From Brevibacterium spongiae (GTDB lineage: Bacteria > Actinomycetota > Actinomycetes > Actinomycetales > Brevibacteriaceae), in NCBI RefSeq assembly GCF_026168515.1, contig NZ_CP093443.1:2542001-2606000 (forward strand): 64,000 nucleotides of DNA, given 5' to 3'. Made by a program: the position numbers and the translations under genes. Below, one piece after another: positions 1 to 8,999 of this stretch. The first letter of the stretch is position 1. Every line of letters begins with the position of its first letter. Under the pieces are notes generated by a model. That model saw nothing but the letters and a program-made list of their open reading frames with translations. It did no database searches and was not told where the DNA came from.

Positions 1-1544
1 ATCCGGGAGTTCGCTTGGGTGCCTTTGCCCTTGTCCGTGTTGGGTACCCAGAGCTCACGGCTGCCGATATTGCGCAGATGCTCGCGTTCCGGGGGAATGC
101 GAAGCACGACCTCATCTTCCTTCTGCTCGGCGAACACTGAGCTGAAGAGTGTGTTCGACAGCTCGAGAGGCGATTCAGTTGAACGCCATGATGCGCCGAG
201 GTTCTCCGAGGTCGCTGTACCCAGATCCGTCGTTCCTTCAACCAGTGATGCGAAGACGTCGTTCATCAGTTCCGGATCGGCTCCGCGAAAACCGTAGATC
301 GCTTGTTTGCGGTCCCCCACCCATATGACTTCGTCGACGAGGTCGGCGAGTTCCATGAAGATCGCCAGCTGGATCGGTGAGGAATCTTGGAATTCGTCAA
401 CGGCGAGCAGCCGGTAGCGGGACGCGATCGATGTTCTCACTCGTTCATTCGTGCGCAGCAGGTCGAGCGCACGGACTTCCTGGTCGACGAAATCCATGAC
501 GCCGAGGCGGTTTTTATGTTCTTCGTAGGCGCTAAGTGACGCGATCGCAGTGTCGATGACAAGCTCGGTCAGTGCCGCGATATCGGCATGGAATGCGCTG
601 TTAGCCAGCAGCTGTTCGGCAACCATCCGTGAACTTGAGTTCTCGAGTACCGCCTTCGGCACGACTCCGGGTGCCTTCCCACCCTGTGCCGCCGGATAGT
701 TCGCCTTGGCAACTTTCCCCCACGACGACCATGGAGTCCGTGCGAAAGGATCGACATCCTCGGCGTGAGTGTCGAGATCGCGAAGGAAATGATCGAGCGT
801 GACGATGCTGCCTTCAACATTGTCTGCACTCGCCTTTGTCATCTTCGGCACACCGGCCGGAAGGTCCTCTCCATTCCGAAAGCATGTCAGCGACTCACGA
901 AGAACGTCGATGTCACTGGCCAGGCAGTCCCGCCACGTCTGACGGCGATCGGCCTGCTTCGCGGGGAGGGCCGAGAGGTAAAGTTCGATCGAGTCGCGGG
1001 CGGAAGCGCGCAGCTCAGCCTCGCCGAGGTGGTTCGACCGTGCCGCCTCGGCGATGTTCTTGACGAGTGTGGACCACGCAACCGGTCCGTGGCCGTATGG
1101 GTTCGCATCTTCCGGTCTGCCGTTGTGTCCGGCTCGCGCTAGGAGATCTCGGTGTGTGATTTCGGCATTCGCGACGACTTCGTCAACTGCGGTGGCGAAT
1201 ACGATCTTCTGCTCGTTTTCATCGAGCACACGCAATTCCGGCGAGAAACCGGCGTCGATGGCGTATTCGGTGACGAGGCGGCCGGACATCGAATTGATGG
1301 TTCCGATGAGCGCTGTACCGATCTCCTCGGCTGCGGTGATGTTCCCATCGTCGAGGAGTCTCTTCTGCGTCTTCTCGATGAGGTCGGCGGCAGCTCGAAC
1401 GGTAAACGTCGTGGCGATGACCTCGCTGGCGCGCAGAACAGGTTCACCCGTAGCCGTCTTCTGCGACAGCCGTTCGGAGAGCACCTGGGTCAGCCGATAG
1501 GTCTTGCCCGACCCTGCCGAGGCGGTGATGACGTGAACGCTCAT
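1..1544 (-). CDS. UvrD/AddA-like superfamily 1 helicase (3' part outside window)
   Basis: The frame is open from ATG at 1544 to the left edge (514 codons), so the C-terminus is missing. Residues 8-15 (ASAGSGKT) are the Walker A motif. Around residue 380 is the motif II region VDEFQDSSPIQ, and around 410-420 GDRKQAIYGFRGA, the motif III region of UvrD/RecB/AddA helicases. Family knowledge: these are ATP-driven 3'-5' DNA translocases; AddA/RecB members carry a C-terminal nuclease, which cannot be judged here. The ATG overlaps the stop of the upstream AddB-like gene by 4 bp, so the two are surely co-translated. Inferred role: motor subunit of an AddAB-like end-processing complex. It could instead be a stand-alone UvrD helicase of a defence system. 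Confidence 0.9.
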   Translation of the reverse strand, partial: MSVHVITASAGSGKTYRLTQVLSERLSQKTATGEPVLRASEVIATTFTVRAAADLIEKTQKRLLDDGNITAAEEIGTALIGTINSMSGRLVTEYAIDAGFSPELRVLDENEQKIVFATAVDEVVANAEITHRDLLARAGHNGRPEDANPYGHGPVAWSTLVKNIAEAARSNHLGEAELRASARDSIELYLSALPAKQADRRQTWRDCLASDIDVLRESLTCFRNGEDLPAGVPKMTKASADNVEGSIVTLDHFLRDLDTHAEDVDPFARTPWSSWGKVAKANYPAAQGGKAPGVVPKAVLENSSSRMVAEQLLANSAFHADIAALTELVIDTAIASLSAYEEHKNRLGVMDFVDQEVRALDLLRTNERVRTSIASRYRLLAVDEFQDSSPIQLAIFMELADLVDEVIWVGDRKQAIYGFRGADPELMNDVFASLVEGTTDLGTATSENLGASWRSTESPLELSNTLFSSVFAEQKEDEVVLRIPPEREHLRNIGSRELWVPNTDKGKGTQANSR

Positions 1545-4408
1545 GAATGGTCTCCCGCAATGCCGTAGATGAGGTTTAAGTCGCTGAAGGCCTGCCGCTT
1601 GGTGACGAAAAGGCGTCCTTCCTCCAGTTCCTCGTTCTTGAACTCTTTGAGGGCCTTGTCGACTTCACTGCCGGCTTCGCCCGGATTGGTCCCGAGTGCG
1701 GCGTGAATATCAGCATTCGGAGACTCGAATCGCCCAGCGACGATGTTCGACAGCGCATGTTCGACCGATTCTTCGATCCTCGGCCACAGCCCCGCAGGAT
1801 CTCCGCCAAGCCCGTTGCCGTCGTCGTCGAGAGAATCTGCTTCCCCTGTGGAGTTCGGGTCGAGCGCAGCGTCTGTCGAGACGTACCGGCCCTGTTTGAG
1901 CATGAAGTAGGACGTCAGAGGGTGAGCCTGGGGGCTTGGTTCGGTGGTGCGGGAGTAGACGCTCAGCTGAACGGCTTCCTCGTCGCGAATCATTGTCCGG
2001 TACCGCTTTTCGAAGTTTGCCCATTTGAGGTCGATGATCACCAGTCGTCCGTCGACGAACTCGCCTTCGAGGTCTCGCTGCCCGCGCAGCTGGATCTGCC
2101 GGGGCGTGCCGGCTACGGTCAGTGTCCAGTCAAAGGTGAAGTCAACCTCGGTGCCGGTGATGGTGAACCCACGCTTCTGTGCAACCGTGAAAAGGTGGGT
2201 AAGTGAGGCGACTGCGGTCGAGCGGATCGCGTTCCGTCGGGCGAGCTGCCCGGGCGGGAGCAGCTCTGAAGCGAATCGTGGGACGAGATCATCGAATGTG
2301 GCAGCGATCTTCGCAGCCGAAGGTGCCGCTCCACGGTCTACGTCAGCAGAGCGCACCAAGTGTTCGACGACAGCATGAACGAGGGTCCCTATCATGCGAT
2401 TGTCGGTGGGAATGTCGAAGGTGAAGCCGCGAACCAGTCCCAGGGCTCTCGACAGAACCCATTCCTGAGGGTCGCTGAGCAATTGGTCGATCTGTGTGTA
2501 CGACAGCGTCGCCGGCAAGAGATGGGTGAAATCCCCGTCAAGGGTCCGCGAAACAGCCTGCGGTCGTGTACTCCGCTCAAGCGGGACTGCCGAGGTCGGG
2601 ATGGTCACATCGTGCAGATTCCAGGATTCGATGTCGAAGAGGTCGCCGACTGACCGGTTGACCGTCACATCGTTGAGCACCGAGTCGACCGAGGCTGAGG
2701 TGTATCGATCGGGGTGGGTTGCTGCGATGACTTCGCTGAGCCTGGACAACGCCGGGTGGAGTGCGAGGGGTTCACCCTGGCTGGTATCAGGGCAGAAGCA
2801 CACCAATGTCGAAGCAGTGCGAATCCCCCTGAGTTCAGCTGCCTGGCGGAGTCGTTCACGGTTGGCGACCGTTGCGATGTGGACTCCGGCGTCCGCGAGG
2901 ACAGCGATCTCAGTGGGGTCCCACGACTCGGCCGAGGAAGTGGCGTTCCGGTGAGAGGACCACCAGACGATCGCCCCCGTGCCGACAGGCACCTCGGAAG
3001 GATCGCTGACGACGGTCCAGTCGGCGGCTTGAGCGGTGGCGACCGCCGTCGTCGATCTGGGTGCGCACGACTCGACGATGTCGAAGAGTTCTCGGGGACG
3101 CAGCGTTTTTGTACCGAGCTTGCCGAGGGCGGCACGGAATGAGTCGAGATGTCCAGCCGCCTCGTCGAGGAAGGAATCTGTAGTCGTCTGGGTGCCGTCT
3201 GATGATGCATTTTCACCGTTGGCACGGTGATGGGCACTCAGCCGGCGCAGGCGTGTGCTCAGCCAGTCGAGCGCGAGCGGCAGGGAATTGAGGACGAGCT
3301 CGTCGTCATGGACGAGCGGCGGGGAAACGCGAAGGAACTCGTCAAGGATGCGGGCAGTGTTCCATGCGCTGGTCAACGTCTCGGGTTGCGTGAGGGCCCG
3401 ATCGTGGAGTGTCCGCAGCGCTGTCATCCAGGCGGAGTGCTCGTCACCTGAGATGCCCGGTTCCCGGGCCAGCGCCTTGAGCAGGACGGAGGAGACAACG
3501 TGTGGGACAAGCTTCTTCGCTGGTGACTCTCCGCCGTCGGAGCCGAACGAGAGGTGGAGGAAATCTGCCACCCGTCGGATGTCGGTTGGGGGCAGAACTG
3601 CACTGAGGAAGACCGGGAGAACTTGGGCAGACGGTGTCGTGGTGGTGGCACTGGGAACGCCGAGAGTCGGTGTGTCTCGTCGTAAGAGCTGTTGGTCAAG
3701 GACTGAGGTCGAGTCTCCGGCGATGATGCACAGTCGGTCACGGTTGGTCAGGTGGGCGAGGTAGCGGGCGGCTGCCTCGGCGGTGGACCATTCGTCGGGT
3801 CCGCGAACGATGGTGAGTTCTGGAGTTGCTGAGTTCGCGATGGTCTCTGACACCGCGACTCCAAGGGTTTCTACCGCATTGACGATGTCTTGCCACACCT
3901 GCGGGAGAGTGTTTCGCTGATCACGGAGCTCGATCGACGAGATGCCCAAGGGCCAATTGGAGCTGTGGATCCGGAGCAGTTCGAGGACTTCGCGAAGATC
4001 GTCGGCACGACCTGCTGCGAGCGTCGCAGTGGTGTCATGGGAGGACCCGAGCACGACCAGCGCTTCAACTTCGGACAGGGCATCGAGGCGAGGGTGAGCG
4101 GAATAGTCCGTGGGTTTGAGGTTCGGACTCCACCCCGCCTCGATGGCGTCATCGCGCATCTCGAGCAGATGCTGCGCCGTGTGCCAGGGGTCGTTGACGA
4201 ACGACTGCCGATACCAGGGGTGATCGGCACGCTCCAGCAACGCTCGGTACTGGGCGATTCGGAAAGTTCGGTCGGCGGTGGGGCGGGTCGTGCCCAAACG
4301 GGCCTGAAGGATCCCGAGCATGCCGAGTGGACCAGTGACCACGGTTGTGCCGGAGTCATCGGTCGTCCACGGAACGCGGTCAAGGTTCCATCCGAAAACA
4401 ATGCGCAT
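1541..4408 (-). CDS. AddB-like PD-(D/E)XK nuclease family protein
   Basis: 955 aa. I chose the ATG at 4408 because GGAAGGA lies 5 nt upstream and because the open frame further upstream (to 5215) runs antisense through the divergent helicase gene. The N-terminus has the VTGPLGMLGIL segment seen at the start of AddB-like proteins, but no Walker A motif is visible, so the helicase half looks inactive. The nuclease core lies near residues 670-830: a GTLVHAVVEHL helix near 676 (His of the RecB-type nuclease) and VIIDLKWA near 791, the D-x-K core. Family knowledge: AddB/RexB-type proteins pair with a UvrD motor to process DNA ends. The 4-bp overlap with the UvrD-like gene supports such a complex. 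Substrate and role in repair versus defence are unknown. Confidence 0.85.
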   Translation of the reverse strand: MRIVFGWNLDRVPWTTDDSGTTVVTGPLGMLGILQARLGTTRPTADRTFRIAQYRALLERADHPWYRQSFVNDPWHTAQHLLEMRDDAIEAGWSPNLKPTDYSAHPRLDALSEVEALVVLGSSHDTTATLAAGRADDLREVLELLRIHSSNWPLGISSIELRDQRNTLPQVWQDIVNAVETLGVAVSETIANSATPELTIVRGPDEWSTAEAAARYLAHLTNRDRLCIIAGDSTSVLDQQLLRRDTPTLGVPSATTTTPSAQVLPVFLSAVLPPTDIRRVADFLHLSFGSDGGESPAKKLVPHVVSSVLLKALAREPGISGDEHSAWMTALRTLHDRALTQPETLTSAWNTARILDEFLRVSPPLVHDDELVLNSLPLALDWLSTRLRRLSAHHRANGENASSDGTQTTTDSFLDEAAGHLDSFRAALGKLGTKTLRPRELFDIVESCAPRSTTAVATAQAADWTVVSDPSEVPVGTGAIVWWSSHRNATSSAESWDPTEIAVLADAGVHIATVANRERLRQAAELRGIRTASTLVCFCPDTSQGEPLALHPALSRLSEVIAATHPDRYTSASVDSVLNDVTVNRSVGDLFDIESWNLHDVTIPTSAVPLERSTRPQAVSRTLDGDFTHLLPATLSYTQIDQLLSDPQEWVLSRALGLVRGFTFDIPTDNRMIGTLVHAVVEHLVRSADVDRGAAPSAAKIAATFDDLVPRFASELLPPGQLARRNAIRSTAVASLTHLFTVAQKRGFTITGTEVDFTFDWTLTVAGTPRQIQLRGQRDLEGEFVDGRLVIIDLKWANFEKRYRTMIRDEEAVQLSVYSRTTEPSPQAHPLTSYFMLKQGRYVSTDAALDPNSTGEADSLDDDGNGLGGDPAGLWPRIEESVEHALSNIVAGRFESPNADIHAALGTNPGEAGSEVDKALKEFKNEELEEGRLFVTKRQAFSDLNLIYGIAGDHS

Positions 4409-4579
4409 GCTGGTCCTTCCCAGAGCAACTAAACAGAGATTATTCCGAAATGACGGTTTCTCCAAATGCTTGTGAGAGTTCCTCCGACTTCCGGCATAGT
4501 ACGGTTTGATTTGGTTGAAACGACTCATGTCAGTGGCGACATCTACTGTGGTTTCTAACACTGAGAGAAGGAGACAACG
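4409..4579. promoter_or_regulatory. Divergent promoter region between nuclease-helicase pair and helicase-sigma gene
   Basis: This 171-bp gap is clearly richer in A/T than its flanks and must carry the promoters for both directions. It contains an inverted repeat, ATGTC-N6-GACAT, at 4527-4542, about 40 bp upstream of the helicase-sigma ATG. A ribosome site GAAGGAG lies just before that ATG. A TTGAAA hexamer at 4515-4520 could be a -35 element for the rightward gene, but no convincing -10 at 17-18 bp is seen. The inverted repeat is a candidate operator or a site for the encoded sigma domain; this is inference. Confidence 0.45.
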
Positions 4580-7366
4580 ATGAATGTTCGTTCCGTTACG
4601 CAGACACCAGTTCGAACGTTGATCAGCCGTGCCCACAGCATCGATGATCCGAGCGCCACTCTGCCCACTGGCGCTGATGTCGGCGCAGCTGCTGATTCGG
4701 TTGACGTCGTCAGTCAAAGGCCGCAGACGAACGATCACTTCATCAACATCGTGGCTTCTCGTCCCAGCCGCGAAGTCAATCCTCACCTGTGGACGTGGCA
4801 AGCAGAAGCTTTGGACGCCTGGCATCAATCTGGCTGTCGAGGCGTCGTCGAAGCCGTCACGGGAGCCGGTAAGACGATGATCGGAATCACGGCCGCGTTC
4901 GAGGCGTTTCGCCAAGGGATCAAGGTTCTGGTCCTCGTGCCGACCGCCGAACTGCAGACACAATGGCAGCGCCGTTTGATGGAGACTCTCCCCCAGGCTG
5001 ATGTTGGCACTCTCGGCAATGGTCGGACGGATTCGCTCACCGGGTGTGACATTCTGGTGGCCATCATCAACTCGGCGACTCGAGGCGATCTGCTGAAAGA
5101 ACATTCTGAGGGCTTGCTCATCGCTGACGAGTGCCACCGGTATGCGGCGAAGTCCTTTTCGCAGGCTCTGCAATCGGATTTCCGTTACCGACTGGGTTTG
5201 ACCGCGACGTATCAACGTCCGGACAAGGCGAATGCGACTGTTCTCGATCCATATTTCGGCGGCGTCGTATTCCAGATGTGGTACGACCGTGCTCTGCGCG
5301 ATGGTGTGATTGCTGAGTTCGACATTGCTTTCGTCGGGGTCACGTTGACTGACGCGGAGCGCGGCAAATACCAGGTCGCAAGTTCAGCGATCAGCAAGCT
5401 CGGGATGACGTTGAAGACCAAGCTGGAGCTGCAGGGAGCATCGTTCGATCAGTTCATGGCGGCCGTCCAGTCTCTTGCCAAACGCAGGAATGATCCCTCC
5501 CCTGTCGTGTTCATGGCGCGGAAGTATCTGGAAGCGGTCGTGAAGAGGCAGCAGGTGCTCACCAATGCGAAGAACAAGATGAAAGTGCTCGAAGGCATCG
5601 CGCCAGTCATTGCCGAGTCGCGAGGAACCCTGGTCTTTTCGCAGACCGTCGATTCGTCAACGCAGGCCGCTCACCTGCTTCAACGCTCGGGTATCGAGAC
5701 CAAAGCTGTGTCGTCGAGTTCGAAGCCGCACGAGCGTCGTGGTGCGATGCAGCTGTTCGCCAATGGTTTGGCGAAGGTGCTGTGTGCTCCGCGCATTCTC
5801 GACGAAGGTATCGACGTCCCCGACTCGGACCTGGCTGTCGTGCTCTCGGGCAGCAAGCAGCCCCGCCAGACGATTCAGCGTCTCGGACGAATCATCCGTC
5901 GCAAGGCTGACGGACGTCATGGACGATTTGTCGTCCTCTATGCCATCAACACCATCGAGGACGAGACTCGTAATCGTGACCAGCAGTTCGGAGCGGTCGT
6001 TCCTGCTGCACGACGAGTCGCGGACTTCAACGAAACTCAGATCCGCGAGTTGAGAAAGTTCCTACGGGCTCCCGCGCCCGAACGGCAGGGATCCCCCGCC
6101 CCATCGCTGTCCGGAACTGATGATCCGGCGGACGAGGCCTCGACGTCGAAGACTGCAGTGAACGTCGATGATTCGGTGCCTGGTATCGACGAACCAAACT
6201 CAGCCAAAGCGCCTGAAGCACCCAACGTCATCCCCCAACCGTTTGTCCTCCTCAAGGAGGTGGATGACGAGGGCGAACTGCCTGAGGTGCTTCGAAAGGT
6301 ACCTGATCCCGAGGACCTTGAGGGTCTGTATCTGAAGCAGATCGGACAGTTTCCGCTGCTCAGCGCAGAAGAAGAGGTTGAAGTCGCGAAGCGCATTGAG
6401 GCCGGCATGTATGCGGACCACGTCCTCGGCATGGGTCGGTATTCAACACGACGAGAACGTCGTGACCTTGAGTGGATACGGTCCGATGGCCGCGCTGCGT
6501 TCAACCAGATGGTGACTTCCAACCTCCGCTTGGTCGTGTCGATCGCCAAAAAGTACTCACGCTCCAAGCTGGAATTTCTCGACCGCATTCAAGAAGGCAA
6601 TCTCGGCCTTGTTCGAGCGGTGAAGAAGTTTGACTACACCAAAGGCAATAAGTTCTCCACATACGCAACATGGTGGATTCGTCAGGCCATTGACCGCGGG
6701 ATCGGAGATCTTTCCAATACGATTCGCATCCCGATCCACCTCGTCGAACAGTTCCCAGAATTCTGGGAATGCACGAAAGACGAAGAATCACGGGCCGCCT
6801 GCGACCATGATCATTCGAAGGCGGAGGCAGCTCTCCGGATGCAACCGGCTTCACTGGATGCATACCTCGACCTCCAGTGGGACGGACACTATGCCGAGAG
6901 CCGGACGTCATTCGACGATCGCATTGCCGACCCAGAGGTGTTCACCGTTGATCCCGAAGTTCGAATCGTTGACCTCGAGTTCTTGGCCACAATCAATTCG
7001 GCCGTCGACACACTGCCAGCCCGCGAAGCGGAGATCATTCGCAGTCGATTTGGTTGGAACGGTCAGCCGATCCAAACTCTCGATGCCATTGGTAAACGGT
7101 TCGAGCTGACGCGTGAGCGGATTCGCCAATTGGAAAAGTTGTCGCTCAAAAAGCTAAGCGAAGAGTTTGAGTCACACCCCTACTTCGAAGAAGTCAGAAT
7201 TCCAGCGTCGACAAAGCCCAAACCTGTGCTGCGGCGAATCGATTCGCCTGCGCCAATGGTGGAGAACGATTCAATATCGAGCGTGGACGAACCGCATCTC
7301 AAGAGCCAACCTCACGAGGTCCCCAAACCAACTGAACGCAACTTCTTGATGGTATTCGGCTCATAG
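4580..7366 (+). CDS. Fusion of SF2 (DEAD/DEAH-type) helicase and sigma-70 family factor
   Basis: 928 aa in one uninterrupted frame; ATG follows GAAGGAG. Residues 68-460 are an SF2 helicase: WTWQAEALDAW (Q-like), Walker A VTGAGKT (93-99), DECH (183-186), LGLTATY near 206-212, LDEGIDVPDSDLAVVL, and motif VI QRLGRIIRRK at 433-442, as in the COG1061/XPB type. A low-complexity linker spans about 500-570. Residues 575-608 match sigma region 1.2 (YLKQIGQFPLLSAEEE), 640-715 regions 2.1-2.4 and 3.0 (NLRLVVSIAKKY, GNLGLVRAVKKFDY, FSTYATWWIRQAI, NTIRIPIHLVE), and 803-865 region 4 (LPAREAEIIRSRFG, LTRERIRQLEKLSLKKL). Region 3.1/3.2 between them is diverged. Divergent from the AddAB-like pair. Inferred: couples DNA translocation or damage sensing to RNA polymerase recruitment. 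I know of no described function. Confidence 0.93.
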   Translation: MNVRSVTQTPVRTLISRAHSIDDPSATLPTGADVGAAADSVDVVSQRPQTNDHFINIVASRPSREVNPHLWTWQAEALDAWHQSGCRGVVEAVTGAGKTMIGITAAFEAFRQGIKVLVLVPTAELQTQWQRRLMETLPQADVGTLGNGRTDSLTGCDILVAIINSATRGDLLKEHSEGLLIADECHRYAAKSFSQALQSDFRYRLGLTATYQRPDKANATVLDPYFGGVVFQMWYDRALRDGVIAEFDIAFVGVTLTDAERGKYQVASSAISKLGMTLKTKLELQGASFDQFMAAVQSLAKRRNDPSPVVFMARKYLEAVVKRQQVLTNAKNKMKVLEGIAPVIAESRGTLVFSQTVDSSTQAAHLLQRSGIETKAVSSSSKPHERRGAMQLFANGLAKVLCAPRILDEGIDVPDSDLAVVLSGSKQPRQTIQRLGRIIRRKADGRHGRFVVLYAINTIEDETRNRDQQFGAVVPAARRVADFNETQIRELRKFLRAPAPERQGSPAPSLSGTDDPADEASTSKTAVNVDDSVPGIDEPNSAKAPEAPNVIPQPFVLLKEVDDEGELPEVLRKVPDPEDLEGLYLKQIGQFPLLSAEEEVEVAKRIEAGMYADHVLGMGRYSTRRERRDLEWIRSDGRAAFNQMVTSNLRLVVSIAKKYSRSKLEFLDRIQEGNLGLVRAVKKFDYTKGNKFSTYATWWIRQAIDRGIGDLSNTIRIPIHLVEQFPEFWECTKDEESRAACDHDHSKAEAALRMQPASLDAYLDLQWDGHYAESRTSFDDRIADPEVFTVDPEVRIVDLEFLATINSAVDTLPAREAEIIRSRFGWNGQPIQTLDAIGKRFELTRERIRQLEKLSLKKLSEEFESHPYFEEVRIPASTKPKPVLRRIDSPAPMVENDSISSVDEPHLKSQPHEVPKPTERNFLMVFGS

Positions 7367-7493
7367 CAGTCAACCCCGCTGCGCCTGTCAACGTTCAGGT
7401 CTGGCACTTTATGAAAGACATCCGAGGTGGCAGTCCACGGTACCTCCCTTGGACCGCTCTGGCTCGATCAACTCAAATTTCACGAGGCAAAGC

Positions 7494-8928
7494 GGCTCTT
7501 CGTAATTGAGGGTGTAGACCGGTGATTTCAGGACACGGCGTGGCGTAGCCCGGATAGACATCGAGGTCTTCCGATGATGGAAGTTCTCACACAGTCCATC
7601 CGAAAGACCTCGACGTGGCCAAGCCTACTTTCTCGACCCCTGACCTCACGACATTCTGCCGACTCGACTCCCTCGACCTGACCTGTATCGGCCAACACAT
7701 CACCAGGCACAAAGCCATCCTGGAATGTCAGCCCAACACTGCCGATGACTGGTGCCGTCGGTGTGGTGGCCACGGGTTCGTTCGCGATACCGTCGTCCGC
7801 CGTCTGGCACACGAACCCTTCGGCCACCGACCGACCACGCTTCATATTCGCCTCCGCCGGTACAAATGCGTCGAGTGCGGCCACGTATGGCGTCAAGACA
7901 CCACTGCTGCGGCACCACCACGAGCGAAGGTCTCGCGAACCGGCCTTGACTGGGCGCTGCGTGCCCTCGTCATCGACCACGACACCGTGTCCGTGATCGC
8001 TGCGAAACTCGCCGTGTCCTGGCATACCGCGAACTCTGCAATCCTCTCTGAAGGCCACAGGCTGTTGATCAACGACCCGAACCGTTTCGACGGGGTCAGC
8101 GTCATCGGTGTCGACGAGCATGTATGGCGGCACACGCGTCGCGGTGACAAGTACGTCACCGTCATCATCGACCTCACCCCCATCAGTGCAGGAACGGGAC
8201 CGGCACGCCTGCTCGATATGGTGCCCGGCCGGTCGAAGCAGGTGTTCAAGGAGTGGTTGAAAGCCCGACCCAAGGTTTGGCGTGATGGCATCGACGTCGT
8301 CGCGATGGACGGGTTCTCCGGCTTCAAAACAGCCTCGGTCGAGGAACTGCCAGAAGCCATCGAAGTCATGGACCCCTTCCACGTCGTCAAGCTCGCCGGT
8401 GATGCACTCGACGAGGTACGCCGCCGTGTTCAACAGGAGACAACTGGCCACCGTGGCCGAGCGAAAGACCCCTTGTATCGGGCGAGGAGGACTCTGCACA
8501 CCGGGGCTGATCTGCTCACGACCAAGCAGCAGGAGAGGATCGCGGGCCTCTTCGCTGACCCGAACTTCACCGCGGTTGAAGTGACCTGGGCCGTCTACCA
8601 AGACATCGTGACCGCCTACCGAACCGCCGACGGCAACGAGGGTAAGAAACTCTTGCAGAGGGTCATCGATGCCCTGACAACGAACCTGCCTTCTGAGCTA
8701 ATTGAACTCAAACGGTTGGGACGGACTCTGAAGCGTCGCGCTGATGATGTGCTGGCGTTCTTCACTCGACCGGGAACGTCGAACGGGCCGACGGAAGCGA
8801 TCAACGGCAGGCTCGAGCATCTGCGGGGGTCTGCTCTGGGGTTCCGAAACCTCACCCACTACATCGCCAGGTGTCTGCTCGAGTCCGGTGGCTTCAGACC
8901 GGTTCTACACTCTCAATTACGATGAGCC
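7494..8928 (+). mobile_element. ISL3-family insertion sequence, copy 1, intact
   Basis: 1435 bp. The left end reads GGCTCTTCGTAATTGAGGGT and the right end, complemented, GGCTCATCGTAATTGAGAGT, so the terminal inverted repeats match at 18 of the first 20 positions. A perfect 8-bp direct repeat GGCAAAGC flanks the element (7486-7493 and 8929-8936), the duplication length typical of ISL3. The insertion is therefore clean and probably recent. It sits about 70 bp upstream of the next gene and separates it from its former upstream region. Copies 2 and 3 differ from this one at only a few positions. Confidence 0.96.
7615..8925 (+). CDS. ISL3-family transposase (copy 1)
   Basis: 436 aa from a GTG start. 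An N-terminal zinc-binding region shows two CxxC pairs (WCRRCGG near 42-47 and KCVECGH near 83-88), then the DDE transposase core of the ISL3/IS1557 type with VIGVDEH and VAMDGFSG carrying the acidic residues and a C-terminal GPTEAINGRLEHLRG that contains the Glu region. The frame ends 3 bp inside the right terminal repeat, as usual in this family. It catalyses transposition of its own element. Confidence 0.95.
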   Translation: MAKPTFSTPDLTTFCRLDSLDLTCIGQHITRHKAILECQPNTADDWCRRCGGHGFVRDTVVRRLAHEPFGHRPTTLHIRLRRYKCVECGHVWRQDTTAAAPPRAKVSRTGLDWALRALVIDHDTVSVIAAKLAVSWHTANSAILSEGHRLLINDPNRFDGVSVIGVDEHVWRHTRRGDKYVTVIIDLTPISAGTGPARLLDMVPGRSKQVFKEWLKARPKVWRDGIDVVAMDGFSGFKTASVEELPEAIEVMDPFHVVKLAGDALDEVRRRVQQETTGHRGRAKDPLYRARRTLHTGADLLTTKQQERIAGLFADPNFTAVEVTWAVYQDIVTAYRTADGNEGKKLLQRVIDALTTNLPSELIELKRLGRTLKRRADDVLAFFTRPGTSNGPTEAINGRLEHLRGSALGFRNLTHYIARCLLESGGFRPVLHSQLR

Positions 8929-8999
8929 GGCAAAGCTGCTCGCGTCAGCAGCTATCCGTATTCTTGTCTCAAGGCAGAACAGAACGAAGGAGTGGCAAA

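Noticed and set aside
4409..5215. 269-codon N-terminal extension of the AddB-like protein
   Set aside because: It runs antisense through the start of the helicase-sigma gene and lacks a ribosome site; the ATG at 4408 has a good one.
7528..8601. 357-codon minus-strand frame, repeated at 28214 and 32595
   Set aside because: Antisense shadow of the ISL3 transposase; it repeats only because the element repeats.
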